From NCBI RefSeq assembly GCF_029872055.1, contig NZ_JARXNQ010000003.1, positions 186,001 to 250,000 on the forward strand: a stretch of DNA of 64,000 nucleotides, read 5' to 3'. Source of the DNA: Sulfurimonas sp. C5 (GTDB lineage Bacteria; Campylobacterota; Campylobacteria; Campylobacterales; Sulfurimonadaceae). The first letter of the stretch is position 1, and each line of letters opens with the position of its first letter. Position numbers and translations under genes: made by a program. The notes under the pieces were generated by a model. That model searched no databases. It worked only from the letters and a program-made list of their open reading frames with translations, and was not told the DNA's origin. Shown here piece by piece: positions 24,016 through 31,542 of the stretch.

Positions 24016-24156
24016 TTAACTTTTCTTTTTTCCAATAAACCATTTCTGGTCACTATCGCAGACAGACCAACTACTTTTTTTTGGCTTATTTTTTTTCTTG
24101 CCAATACCTGCTTTAGCACTATTTTCACAAATAGTCCATTCACGTTTTCTAGGCAT
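24016..24156 (-). CDS. 46-residue basic protein with two Trp/Cys repeats
   Basis: The product begins Met-Pro-Arg-Lys-Arg-Glu and carries two similar halves: Trp-Thr-Ile-Cys-Glu-Asn ... Ile-Gly-Lys-Lys-Lys and Trp-Ser-Val-Cys-Asp-Ser ... Ile-Gly-Lys-Lys-Lys. AGGGG sits 5 nt before the ATG. The internal repeat, good ribosome site and position in an otherwise empty gap argue that it is real. The high lysine content suggests binding to nucleic acid or ribosome. The two Cys could form a disulphide or join in a metal site. I recognise no family. A different frame over the same stretch gives a longer but featureless ORF, which I rejected. Confidence 0.65.
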   Translation of the reverse strand: MPRKREWTICENSAKAGIGKKKNKPKKSSWSVCDSDQKWFIGKKKS

Positions 24157-24256
24157 TTTTCCCCTCGAATATAATGTAGACAAAAATTATATCACCAAAA
24201 TAGGAATTTTAGTTCAAAAAAGTATTATGTAATAAAGGAGTTTGTTTTAAGAAGTA

Positions 24257-24344
24257 TGGTGGACAACGAGGGATTCGAACCCTCGATAGCTTGCACTATA
24301 CTCGCGTTCCAGGCGAGCGCCTTCGACCACTCGGCCAGCTGTCC
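24257..24344 (-). tRNA. tRNA-Ser (anticodon GGA)
   Basis: The 88-nt cloverleaf reads on the minus strand from GGACAGC. The D arm GCC...GGC, the anticodon stem CTCGC/GCGAG with loop CTGGAAC (anticodon GGA), a long variable arm typical of class II tRNAs, and the T arm with GGTTCGAATCC are all present, with an encoded 3' CCA. By this pairing the discriminator base is A, whereas serine tRNAs usually have G73. Confidence 0.93.
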
Positions 24345-24414
24345 ACTTTTTGTAGAGAACGCATTGTACAGTGACAAAGCCCAAAAAGGACTTAAAAGAA
24401 GAGGTGTAGAACTT

Positions 24415-24750
24415 TTACATTCTACCTTTTCCCATTCCTTGACCTTGTCCCATGCCACCTTGTTTCATACCTTGACATTTACCCATGCCTTGACCCATAC
24501 CACCTTTTTTAGGCATCGGTTTTTGTCCCATACCTTTTCCCGGTTTAGAGTTAAAGCGTTGTTTCTGCTCTTGGCTCATTGTTTTATAACGGTTTTGAAG
24601 TTCGTTATGAAGCTCATTACGCTCTTGTTGAGTTTTAGGTGTCCCTCTAAGATCGAGTAGTTCATCTGTACTCATACTGCCATAATTAGCACCGAAAAGG
24701 CTCATAGACCCTAGTAACATTGCAACTGCCGCAATTTTTAAACTTTTCAT
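24415..24750 (-). CDS. Small secreted DUF1104-like protein with Met/Gly-rich tail
   Basis: 111 residues from ATG 24750, which follows AAAGGAT. An upstream in-frame ATG at 24786 would bury the signal peptide and is rejected. Residues 1-21 are a signal peptide. The middle (Thr-Asp-Glu-Leu-Leu-Asp-Leu-Arg-Gly-Thr ... Glu-Arg-Asn-Glu-Leu) matches DUF1104 proteins found in Campylobacterota. The last ~40 residues are repeats of Gly-Met-Gly-Gln/Lys with one Cys, resembling methionine-rich copper-binding tails. A periplasmic metal role is a guess from composition. Confidence 0.72.
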   Translation of the reverse strand: MKSLKIAAVAMLLGSMSLFGANYGSMSTDELLDLRGTPKTQQERNELHNELQNRYKTMSQEQKQRFNSKPGKGMGQKPMPKKGGMGQGMGKCQGMKQGGMGQGQGMGKGRM

Positions 24751-24867
24751 GATAAATCCTTTAAAATTAGATTGTTTATTCTCCATTATATCACTTTTTA
24801 ACCTTTATTAATGCTAAATTCACACCTATTGTGATAAAATATTACATCTTAAAACATGAGGTGATAA

Positions 24868-25326
24868 ATGAAGTCATTTATGAAGTATGTAGGTTTTCCT
24901 GCTCTTATTCTTCTGGTACTCATACAATTTTTACCAATAGGTAAAGATCATACAAATCCCCCTGTTCTGGCAGAACCTATGTGGGATTCTCAAACAACAA
25001 AACAGCTTTTTGAAAGAGCTTGTGCCGATTGTCATGCAAATACAACGAAATGGCCTTGGTACAGTAATGTTGCACCTATCTCATGGATCATCCAAGAACA
25101 TGTAGAAGACGGTCGAAGACACTTCAATATCTCAGCATGGGGCGTACAAAAACGCAATGAGGGTAATGAAGCAGCTGAAGAGGTTGAAAAAGGTGAAATG
25201 CCTATATTCGGATACGATATTACACATCCGGAAGCCAAACTCTCTACTCATGAAAAAGAAGCTCTCATTCAAGGACTCAAAGCAACTTTCGGTTCTAAAC
25301 AAGAAAAAGAAGATGATGACGATTAA
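24868..25326 (+). CDS. Haem-binding domain protein (Haem_bd family)
   Basis: 152 residues. An N-terminal membrane anchor (about 8-24) is followed by a periplasmic domain with Cys52-x-x-Cys55-His56, the covalent haem c site, and the family's Trp-Pro-Trp-Tyr-Ser-Asn-Val-Ala-Pro-Ile-Ser-Trp block. The tail is acidic (four Asp at the end). A small cytochrome-like periplasmic electron carrier or sensor is likely. GAGGTGATAA precedes the ATG. A strong terminator overlaps the stop codon, so it is transcribed alone. Confidence 0.85.
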   Translation: MKSFMKYVGFPALILLVLIQFLPIGKDHTNPPVLAEPMWDSQTTKQLFERACADCHANTTKWPWYSNVAPISWIIQEHVEDGRRHFNISAWGVQKRNEGNEAAEEVEKGEMPIFGYDITHPEAKLSTHEKEALIQGLKATFGSKQEKEDDDD

Positions 25327-25349
25327 GGCGTTATAAAACGCCTTTTCTT
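25325..25349 (+). terminator. Rho-independent terminator of the haem-binding gene
   Basis: AAGGCGTT (25325-25332) pairs perfectly with AACGCCTT (25337-25344) around a 4-nt loop and is followed by TTCTT. The stem begins within the TAA stop. Confidence 0.75.
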
Positions 25350-25423
25350 CGGCTGTCATTGCCTTTGATTCAATTCATTTTCATCCGTTTTTGATATTAT
25401 TACAAAAAAATTAGGGATATTAC

Positions 25424-27358
25424 TTGCTAAAACTTTCAACTTTTTTTCAACTATTAAAAGAGTCTTTTCGAGATCTTTTGCCGATTATACTCGTAATTGT
25501 CTTTTTTCAACTTGCCATTATTCAAAGTGTACCTGAAAACTGGTTAAGCACTACAATCGGTTTAGCTATAGTAGGTGTAGGACTCGCAGTTTTTTTACTT
25601 GGTCTTGAGGTAGGTATCTTTCCAGTTGGTGAAGGGCTTGCCAGTGAATTTGCCAATAAAGGTTCCACATTTTGGATCATACTCTTTGCTTTTATGATCG
25701 GCTTTGGTACGACTGTTGCGGAACCTGCTCTTATCGTTATCGCACAAAAAGCAGCCTCTATTAGTGACGGGAGAATAGATGCAACGACCCTTAGAATGGT
25801 TGTTGCCTTCTCTGTAGGTTTTGCAATTGTTTTAGGTGTTTGGAGGATTTTAAAAGGGCATCCTATCCACTATTACATCATCTCGGGCTACATTTTGGTT
25901 GTCGCTTCAACTGCTTTTGCACCGCAGGAGATCGTAGGACTTGCGTACGACCTTGGAGGGGTTACTACATCAACGGTAACCGTTCCTCTGGTTGCCGCAC
26001 TCGGTATCGGTCTGGCTTCTAGCATAAAAGGGAGAAACCCTGTACTAGATGGTTTTGGTCTGATCGCATTTGCTTCACTCACACCTATGATCTTCGTACA
26101 GTTTTACGGTATCGTAGTTTATCAGTTTGTAGATTCTGTAACAAACATTCCTACTATCGCACCTATTACTGATGCCGCTGCAACAGTTGCCGCACAATAC
26201 AACTTTAAAATCCTCGACGTCCTCAAAGGTTTACTCGGAGTGATGATTGATGTACTTCCTATTCTAGCCGTTATTCTGTTTTTCCAGTATGCAATTCTAA
26301 AAAAGCCTATTGAGAATTTCAAAGAGGTAGTTATCGGTTTTGGACTTGTTATTATCGGGCTCGATGCTTTTATTGTAGGTTTGGAGATGGGTCTTTTCTC
26401 AGTAGGCGAGACTATGGCTCTAGAACTTACAAAGTATGACAGTAACATCATTATTTACTCTTTTGGAGCGCTTATCGGTTTCTCTACGACAATGGCTGAA
26501 CCATCACTGACGGCAATTGCAAGAAAAGCAAAAGAGATAAGTGACGGGAAGATTAACGACTATGCTCTAAGAGTCTTTGTGGCAATCGGTGTTGCGATCG
26601 GTATATCTCTGGGTGCTTATAGAATTGTTGTTGGTGGAGAGATTGTGTACTACATTATGGCGGGTTATCTGTTTGTTATAGCACTTACTTTCCTCTCACC
26701 AAAATACATTATCCCTGTAGCGTATGACAGTGGTGGGGTAACAACTTCGACTGTAACAGTTCCTCTCGTTGCTGCACTTGGACTAGGACTTGCAACCAAT
26801 ATACCGGGACGTGATCCACTAATAGACGGTTTTGGACTTATTGCGTTTGCATCACTCTTTCCAATGATAACGGTAATGCTTTATGGCTTTGTAACAGAGC
26901 AGATGGGCATTAGAGGTGATCGTGAGAGAGAACAGCTACATATCAAAGAACTTCGCCATGCTTTAGAAGATGCAAACAATATGGGGCTTGCTACCGTTCA
27001 CGTACAAGGTACGGACAAACTCCATTCTGAAAAAATACCTTTTTCAGCTGTTCACATAATCGTACCGACCAATAAAACGGAACAAGCACTTTTAGCAGCT
27101 AGGAATGCAGGAGCAAGAGGTGTTACGATCATGAGTGCACATGGAATGGGTCTGGAGAAAATGGACAACTTTTACAACAGACTGCACAGTGATGAGACAG
27201 ATTCTAATTTGATGTTCATTACACCTACAAAAAGGGTAGATAATATCATTAAAGCGATTATGGAGGAGTTGGATCTTACTGGCAATGGGGCAGGAATAGC
27301 CTTTTCATATCCGATCTCGCATATGAAAGGTATTACACTGAAGATGGGTGATCTCTAG
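25424..27358 (+). CDS. DUF1538 tandem membrane protein with C-terminal PII-like domain
   Basis: 644 residues from TTG 25424, with TTAGGGA 7 nt upstream. Two homologous DUF1538 halves (about 8-235 and 265-490) each carry the Gly-Phe-Gly/Ser-Thr-Thr-Val/Met-Ala-Glu-Pro motif and a [11 protein letters not shown] loop, giving an internally duplicated, transporter-like membrane core. Residues about 540-644 resemble a PII signalling domain. The family has no established substrate that I know of. A PII domain on a transporter-like core suggests gating by nucleotide or metabolite state. Confidence 0.82.
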   Translation: MLKLSTFFQLLKESFRDLLPIILVIVFFQLAIIQSVPENWLSTTIGLAIVGVGLAVFLLGLEVGIFPVGEGLASEFANKGSTFWIILFAFMIGFGTTVAEPALIVIAQKAASISDGRIDATTLRMVVAFSVGFAIVLGVWRILKGHPIHYYIISGYILVVASTAFAPQEIVGLAYDLGGVTTSTVTVPLVAALGIGLASSIKGRNPVLDGFGLIAFASLTPMIFVQFYGIVVYQFVDSVTNIPTIAPITDAAATVAAQYNFKILDVLKGLLGVMIDVLPILAVILFFQYAILKKPIENFKEVVIGFGLVIIGLDAFIVGLEMGLFSVGETMALELTKYDSNIIIYSFGALIGFSTTMAEPSLTAIARKAKEISDGKINDYALRVFVAIGVAIGISLGAYRIVVGGEIVYYIMAGYLFVIALTFLSPKYIIPVAYDSGGVTTSTVTVPLVAALGLGLATNIPGRDPLIDGFGLIAFASLFPMITVMLYGFVTEQMGIRGDREREQLHIKELRHALEDANNMGLATVHVQGTDKLHSEKIPFSAVHIIVPTNKTEQALLAARNAGARGVTIMSAHGMGLEKMDNFYNRLHSDETDSNLMFITPTKRVDNIIKAIMEELDLTGNGAGIAFSYPISHMKGITLKMGDL

Positions 27359-27364
27359 AAGTAT

Positions 27365-28000
27365 CTACTTCTTAATGAGATCACTATAGTCATATTTAAT
27401 AGGATCGATGTAGATTTTCTTTCCTATTCTTATAACTCTGTCATCATCTAAGTTTTTAAATTTTTTCAATGTTTTTTCCAGCTTTTTTTCTGAAAGGTGT
27501 AAAGATTTTAAATACTTTTTGAGTGAAACCATTTCACTCTCGGAGCTTTCTTCCAATTCTGCTTCAAAAGCTGTTTCTTCTTGAGCTATAAGTTCAGGTT
27601 CTTGCGTTGGAGCATTCAGCATAAACTTTGTAGAAAGAGTCTGAAGAATATTTTTTAGCTGTTCATCTTTCTCTTTATAGATTCTCTCAAGCTTCTCTTT
27701 TTCCTCAATAAGCATCTGCTCTTTTTGATCGCGAAGAGTTCTTGTTTCACCCTCTAAAGTCTCTACACGCTGTTGTAGTTTTGCATTTTGTTCTTCAAGA
27801 TATTTATAGTATCTGTCATTTGCAAACGGTTTTGCACTCGATGTTCTTTTTTGCGGTGCTTTTACTTTTTCGTCAACCACTACTAACTTCACACCGTTTT
27901 CAACTACACTTTCAATGGAACCACGTCTTATTCTGTTGTGAATAGCTTCTTTTGAAACACTATAAAACTCTGCAGCTTCCTCTACACTCATTTTTTTCAT
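27365..28000 (-). CDS. Helix-turn-helix coiled-coil protein
   Basis: 211 residues. Residues 1-35 look like an excisionase/MerR-type helix-turn-helix (Ser-Val-Glu-Glu-Ala-Ala-Glu-Phe-Tyr-Ser-Val-Ser-Lys-Glu-Ala-Ile). About 55-125 form a long charged coiled coil. The acidic linker leads to a basic C-terminal patch. This layout resembles KfrA-like or chromosome-associated DNA-binding proteins, but I cannot name the family with certainty. It is 11 nt upstream of nothing on its own strand and downstream of yajQ (12-nt gap), so it is probably in the yajQ operon. Confidence 0.68.
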   Translation of the reverse strand: MKKMSVEEAAEFYSVSKEAIHNRIRRGSIESVVENGVKLVVVDEKVKAPQKRTSSAKPFANDRYYKYLEEQNAKLQQRVETLEGETRTLRDQKEQMLIEEKEKLERIYKEKDEQLKNILQTLSTKFMLNAPTQEPELIAQEETAFEAELEESSESEMVSLKKYLKSLHLSEKKLEKTLKKFKNLDDDRVIRIGKKIYIDPIKYDYSDLIKK

Positions 28001-28011
28001 CTTCGCTCCCC

Positions 28012-28509
28012 TTATCTCATGTTTTCAAATTTTAACGGAGCGTCCCACTCACCTTCACGGATCATCTTCATCACTTTTTGCAGGTCATCAATGTTTTTAG
28101 CTTTTACACGGATTGAGTCACCCTCAATTTGAGCATTTACCTTAAGTTTCATATTTTTTATATCGGCAGTGATCTTCTTTGCTTCTTTTGATTCAATATA
28201 ATCTACCACTTTGTACGTTGCTTTTCTTGTCCCGCCGCTTGCATCTTCCACGCGAAGTTCGTCCAGTACTTTTGAAGAAAGCCCCTGTTTTAAAAGTTTA
28301 TCGATCACTATATCTTTTAACGCATCTAATTTATTGTCCGATGAAGCAACTAACACTAACGCTTTTTCTTTCTCTTTATAGTTAACTTCGTACGATGTCC
28401 CTTTAAAATCGTATCTGTTTGCCACTTCACGATCTACTAAATTAATTGCATTTTTAAAAAGTTGTACATCTACTTTTGCCGTAATATCAAACGAATGCTC
28501 TTTCGCCAT
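28012..28509 (-). CDS. yajQ: YajQ family nucleotide-binding protein
   Basis: 165 residues. It begins Met-Ala-Lys-Glu-His-Ser-Phe-Asp-Ile and contains Val-Asp-Arg-Glu-Val-Ala-Asn-Arg-Tyr-Asp-Phe-Lys-Gly, the YajQ hallmark, and ends with the paired RNA-binding-like halves usual for the family. YajQ proteins bind nucleotides, in some bacteria cyclic di-GMP, and act in the cytoplasm. ATG 28509 after AGGTGA is preferred to an adjacent GTG at 28512. Its relevance here is the abundance of cyclic di-GMP genes in the window (HD-GYP, degenerate GGDEF/EAL). Confidence 0.9.
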   Translation of the reverse strand: MAKEHSFDITAKVDVQLFKNAINLVDREVANRYDFKGTSYEVNYKEKEKALVLVASSDNKLDALKDIVIDKLLKQGLSSKVLDELRVEDASGGTRKATYKVVDYIESKEAKKITADIKNMKLKVNAQIEGDSIRVKAKNIDDLQKVMKMIREGEWDAPLKFENMR

Positions 28510-28556
28510 CACTCACCTTTTTTTTTGATTTAATTATAACATAAACGTAATGTTAG

Positions 28557-28835
28557 TTATTCACTCTTTTGCTCTTTTGATTTTTCTTTTTTAGCAAATC
28601 CCACACCTTTTTTTCTTTTAGGCTGTAATTGCAAAGATTCTATCTCTTCTTTATAGTCTATCCCCTCTTTATGCATCACTGCAATACACTTGGCAATAGC
28701 TGCTATTGCATTAGGGACTTCCCCTTTTTGTTTATATGCTTGTATGTTTTTTTCACTTACCTTGATCAGCTTACTAAATTTTGGCAAACTGATCTCGGCA
28801 TCTAAAAGCAATTTTTTAAAGTCAATAAATGTCAT
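28557..28835 (-). CDS. Small helix-turn-helix protein
   Basis: 92 residues from ATG 28835; longer upstream starts lack the ribosome context and extend into promoter DNA. The middle (Ala-Glu-Ile-Ser-Leu-Pro-Lys-Phe-Ser-Lys-Leu-Ile-Lys-Val-Ser-Glu-Lys-Asn-Ile) reads like a Cro/XRE-type helix-turn-helix, followed by a basic Lys-rich end. It is divergent from the H1-like gene and could repress at the inverted repeat between them. Function inferred only from fold. Confidence 0.65.
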   Translation of the reverse strand: MTFIDFKKLLLDAEISLPKFSKLIKVSEKNIQAYKQKGEVPNAIAAIAKCIAVMHKEGIDYKEEIESLQLQPKRKKGVGFAKKEKSKEQKSE

Positions 28836-28894
28836 GTTATATTCTCTATATATGATTATAAATTGAAATATAACATAATTTTCTCTATATTTTC

Positions 28895-28923
28895 TTGACA
28901 TATATGAATAAAAACTATACAAT
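28895..28923 (+). promoter_or_regulatory. Near-consensus sigma-70 promoter of the H1-like gene
   Basis: TTGACA (28895-28900), 17-bp spacer, TACAAT (28918-28923). A second TATAAT lies at 28927-28932. This is the best -35/-10 pair seen in the window and implies strong expression. Confidence 0.75.
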
Positions 28924-28932
28924 CTCTATAAT

Positions 28933-28955
28933 TTATTACTATTAGTAAGTAATAA
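28933..28955. promoter_or_regulatory. 8-bp inverted repeat in the H1-like gene leader
   Basis: TTATTACT (28933-28940) and AGTAATAA (28948-28955) around a 7-nt centre, just downstream of the promoter. Candidate operator, or mRNA hairpin near the 5' end. Confidence 0.4.
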
Positions 28956-28979
28956 TGAGCTCTGTTAAAAGGATATAAG

Positions 28980-29165
28980 ATGGCAAAAGCACTTAAGAAA
29001 AAAGCCGTAAAAAAGCTTGTTAGATCTGCAGCGAAAAAAACTGTTAAAAAGAAAGAGTTAAAAGAAGTAACTAAAAAAGCTACAAAAAGAGTTCTAAAAA
29101 AGAAACCTACAACTGCTAAAAAAGCGAAAAAAGTAGCGAAAAAAGCTATCAAGAAAGTTGCTTAA
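28980..29165 (+). CDS. Lysine-rich histone H1-like DNA-binding protein
   Basis: 61 residues, of which 26 are Lys and 2 Arg, with two Glu and no aromatic residues. It reads as Ala/Val/Thr-Lys-Lys repeats, like the C-terminal tail of eukaryotic H1 and bacterial Hc1/AlgP-type proteins. It should bind DNA without sequence preference and contribute to nucleoid structure. AAGGAT precedes the ATG and a near-consensus promoter drives it. A composition-based call: a specific family cannot be assigned. A 9-bp hairpin follows. Confidence 0.8.
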   Translation: MAKALKKKAVKKLVRSAAKKTVKKKELKEVTKKATKRVLKKKPTTAKKAKKVAKKAIKKVA

Positions 29166-29175
29166 CTTTCTTATG

Positions 29176-29200
29176 TAGAGTGTGTTCTCCTCACACTCTA
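29176..29200. terminator. 9-bp stem-loop between convergent genes
   Basis: TAGAGTGTG (29176-29184) pairs with CACACTCTA (29192-29200), and the right arm contains the frdB stop codon. No T-run on either side, so termination strength is uncertain. Confidence 0.5.
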
Positions 29201-29914
29201 AAAACTTGGACTCCCGTCAAAACCAAAACCACTATCAAAACCGCCGCCGAAGTTTCCAAAATTTGGATCTGTATAACCAAACATACTAGAACGTACTCTT
29301 AGTTTTTCAATGTCAGCTTTAGATGAGATATTTTGAGGACACACTACCGTACAGTTGTTACACAGTGTACAATCCCAAACACCGTTTGTCTGAATGGTGT
29401 CGATTTTTTCTTTGGCATCACCTTCACGTTTGTCACTCACATATTTCCAAACACGGGTAAGAGAAAACGGTCCTAAAAATTCTCCATTAACTGCATATAC
29501 GGGACAAGATGAATAACACGATCCACACAAGATACAGTCACTCTGTACTTCGTTAATCTTCTCAGCTTCATGATCTAAAACAGCTTCATTATTAAAACTG
29601 TTGATCCACGCTTTTGCTTTAACATTCATCTCATATGATTTATCCATGTTCACAACTAGATCACGAATAACAGGCATATTGTTAAGAGGTTCTATTCTGT
29701 CTCCGTCTTGTACTTTATATGAACATGCCAGAACCTCTTTTTCATTCACGCGCATTGCACAGCTACCACACACACTGCTGCGACATCCGCTTGAAAAACT
29801 GAGTGTATTATCAATATCGTGTTTAATCGTATTTAAGGCTTCTAGTAATGTGTATTCACCATCTTCCAACTCATAAATTTCAAAGGCATCATCTCTTTTA
29901 ACCGTTATTTTCAT
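29198..29914 (-). CDS. frdB: Fumarate reductase / succinate dehydrogenase iron-sulphur subunit
   Basis: 238 residues. A plant-type 2Fe-2S site (Cys44, Cys49, Cys52, Cys64) is followed by two CxxCxxCxxxCP sets (Cys127/130/133/137 and Cys182/185/188/192). In E. coli the third centre is 3Fe-4S because one Cys is missing. Here Cys185 fills that place, predicting a second 4Fe-4S cluster as in type E enzymes. The C-terminus is an odd Gly/Phe-rich tail. It passes electrons between the flavoprotein and a quinone or other partner. Its neighbour is frdA, overlapping by one base (TAATG). No membrane anchor gene follows. Confidence 0.85.
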   Translation of the reverse strand: MKITVKRDDAFEIYELEDGEYTLLEALNTIKHDIDNTLSFSSGCRSSVCGSCAMRVNEKEVLACSYKVQDGDRIEPLNNMPVIRDLVVNMDKSYEMNVKAKAWINSFNNEAVLDHEAEKINEVQSDCILCGSCYSSCPVYAVNGEFLGPFSLTRVWKYVSDKREGDAKEKIDTIQTNGVWDCTLCNNCTVVCPQNISSKADIEKLRVRSSMFGYTDPNFGNFGGGFDSGFGFDGSPSF

Positions 29915-31428
29915 TACTCAGCCTCCATATAGTGTGCACCGCAGCTCTCTGTTCTGGAAAGTGCACTTTTTACAACCATTTCACTGACCTGTAAAATATT
30001 TCTGAACTCTAAAAACTCTTGTTTGTTGGTGTTATAAACAGAAGAAGGATCACTCCAGCCCATTTGCGGTAAAAGAGATTTAATCATCTCTATCTCTTGC
30101 TGTGCATCTTCAAGTTCTGAGCGTTTTCTAACAATCCCTACTTTGTTATAAAGTAAGTTGCCTAACTTCTCTTTGTATTTGTAAAAATCTACCGTATTAC
30201 TGAACTCTTGCTCTAAAAAACATTCACAATTTACTGGAACAGACAACTGCTCTATGTTTTGTGCCCGTTTTGCTGCATTACGTCCTGCTTCACGACCAAA
30301 AACCACAATCTCCAAGAGTGAATTGCCGCCTAATCGGTTTGCTCCGTGTACATTATGGTTTGCACACTCACCGCAGGCAAATAATCCATCTATGTTTGTT
30401 TGTGACTGATTATCAACTGCCACACCGCCCATTGTATAGTGTGCTACAGGTTTTATAGGAATCAGGTCGTGTACAGGGTCCACATTTTCATAAAGCTTTG
30501 CCAGTTTTCTCTCTTGCGGCAAGCCTTCATCAATAAATGCCTCTCCAAGATGACGGATATCTAAAAACACCTCTTCCCCTTTTTTGATCTCCGCATCAAT
30601 TGCACGGCTTACTTCATCACGAGGTGCTAACTCATTGGTAAAACGCTCCCCTTTTGAATTTAAGAGATAACCGCCCTCACCGCGAGCCGATTCACTGATT
30701 AAAATTGAAGAGTTTTTAAGTCCTGTCGGATGAAACTGTACAAACTCCATATCTTTTACGTCAGCTCCAATGCGAAGTGCTGCAGCAATTCCATCACCGC
30801 TTGAAGCTTTTGAGTTTGTTGAGTATTTATCATAGATACGAGAATAACCACCGCTTGCCAATATAACAGATTTTGCAATATATGTTTTTGTCTCTCCGCT
30901 GCGAAGATCTAAAATTTTTGCACCGCATGCACTACCGTTTTCATCTTGCAGAAGGTCGAGTAAAAAACTGTCACTGATAAATTGAATCCCTAATGCATTA
31001 CAGCGATCATATAAAGTGTGAAGAATTTTTAAACCTGTATAATCCTGAGCATAACAAGCACGAGGGGCTGATGCACCGCCTAAACGACGTTGAGCTATTT
31101 TTCCATCTTTTGTACGGGAGAAACAAACGCCTATGCTGTTTAAATACTCGATTGCATTTGGAGCTTCCGAACACATAAAACGGATCGCTTCTTCATCCGC
31201 TGCACCGTGAGCAGACTTTAAAGTATTTTGTACATGATCTTCAACACTGTCTTCACCTGCGTTTCCAAGTGCCGCATTCATTCCACCCTGTGCCATACAA
31301 GTCTGACTACGTGTGGGATACTCTTTAGTAAGCACTAAAACATCAGCACCCTCTTCTTTTGCAGCGATCGCAGCCATAAGACCTGCTCCACCCGCACCAA
31401 TAATCAATACATCGGTTTTCATATCCAT
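29914..31428 (-). CDS. frdA: Fumarate reductase / succinate dehydrogenase flavoprotein subunit
   Basis: 504 residues, shorter than the ~600 of E. coli FrdA. The FAD site Gly-Ala-Gly-Gly-Ala-Gly-Leu-Met-Ala is near residue 12, Gln-Gly-Gly-Met-Asn-Ala and the flavin-linking region follow, and the active-site blocks His-Pro-Thr-Gly-Leu, Arg-Gly-Glu-Gly-Gly, His-Tyr-Thr-Met-Gly-Gly and Gly-Gly-Asn-Ser-Leu-Leu-Glu are intact. No Tat signal, so it is cytoplasmic, unlike periplasmic Mfr flavoproteins. It interconverts succinate and fumarate; the direction cannot be read. AAAGGG precedes ATG 31428. Confidence 0.87.
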   Translation of the reverse strand: MDMKTDVLIIGAGGAGLMAAIAAKEEGADVLVLTKEYPTRSQTCMAQGGMNAALGNAGEDSVEDHVQNTLKSAHGAADEEAIRFMCSEAPNAIEYLNSIGVCFSRTKDGKIAQRRLGGASAPRACYAQDYTGLKILHTLYDRCNALGIQFISDSFLLDLLQDENGSACGAKILDLRSGETKTYIAKSVILASGGYSRIYDKYSTNSKASSGDGIAAALRIGADVKDMEFVQFHPTGLKNSSILISESARGEGGYLLNSKGERFTNELAPRDEVSRAIDAEIKKGEEVFLDIRHLGEAFIDEGLPQERKLAKLYENVDPVHDLIPIKPVAHYTMGGVAVDNQSQTNIDGLFACGECANHNVHGANRLGGNSLLEIVVFGREAGRNAAKRAQNIEQLSVPVNCECFLEQEFSNTVDFYKYKEKLGNLLYNKVGIVRKRSELEDAQQEIEMIKSLLPQMGWSDPSSVYNTNKQEFLEFRNILQVSEMVVKSALSRTESCGAHYMEAE

Positions 31429-31478
31429 ACCCTTTCAATAGTTATGATTTTTACACATATTTTCTGTACTTTTATATA

Positions 31479-31526
31479 TTTATTTTAGAAGCCAGACCGA
31501 AGGGAGGATTCGTATTCTAAAATAAA
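31479..31526. repeat. Perfect 12-bp inverted repeat with 24-nt centre upstream of frdA
   Basis: TTTATTTTAGAA (31479-31490) and TTCTAAAATAAA (31515-31526) flank a GC-richer 24-nt centre. It lies in the gap between frdA and the YqaA-like gene. It may be a dispersed palindromic unit, a bidirectional terminator or an RNA leader. Confidence 0.55.
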
Positions 31527-31542
31527 GGTATCAAAGTACTTA

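Noticed and set aside
23913-24143. 76-residue minus-strand ORF
   Set aside because: Different frame over the 46-residue gene; no ribosome site, no recognisable features, and it overlaps the Nudix 3' end.
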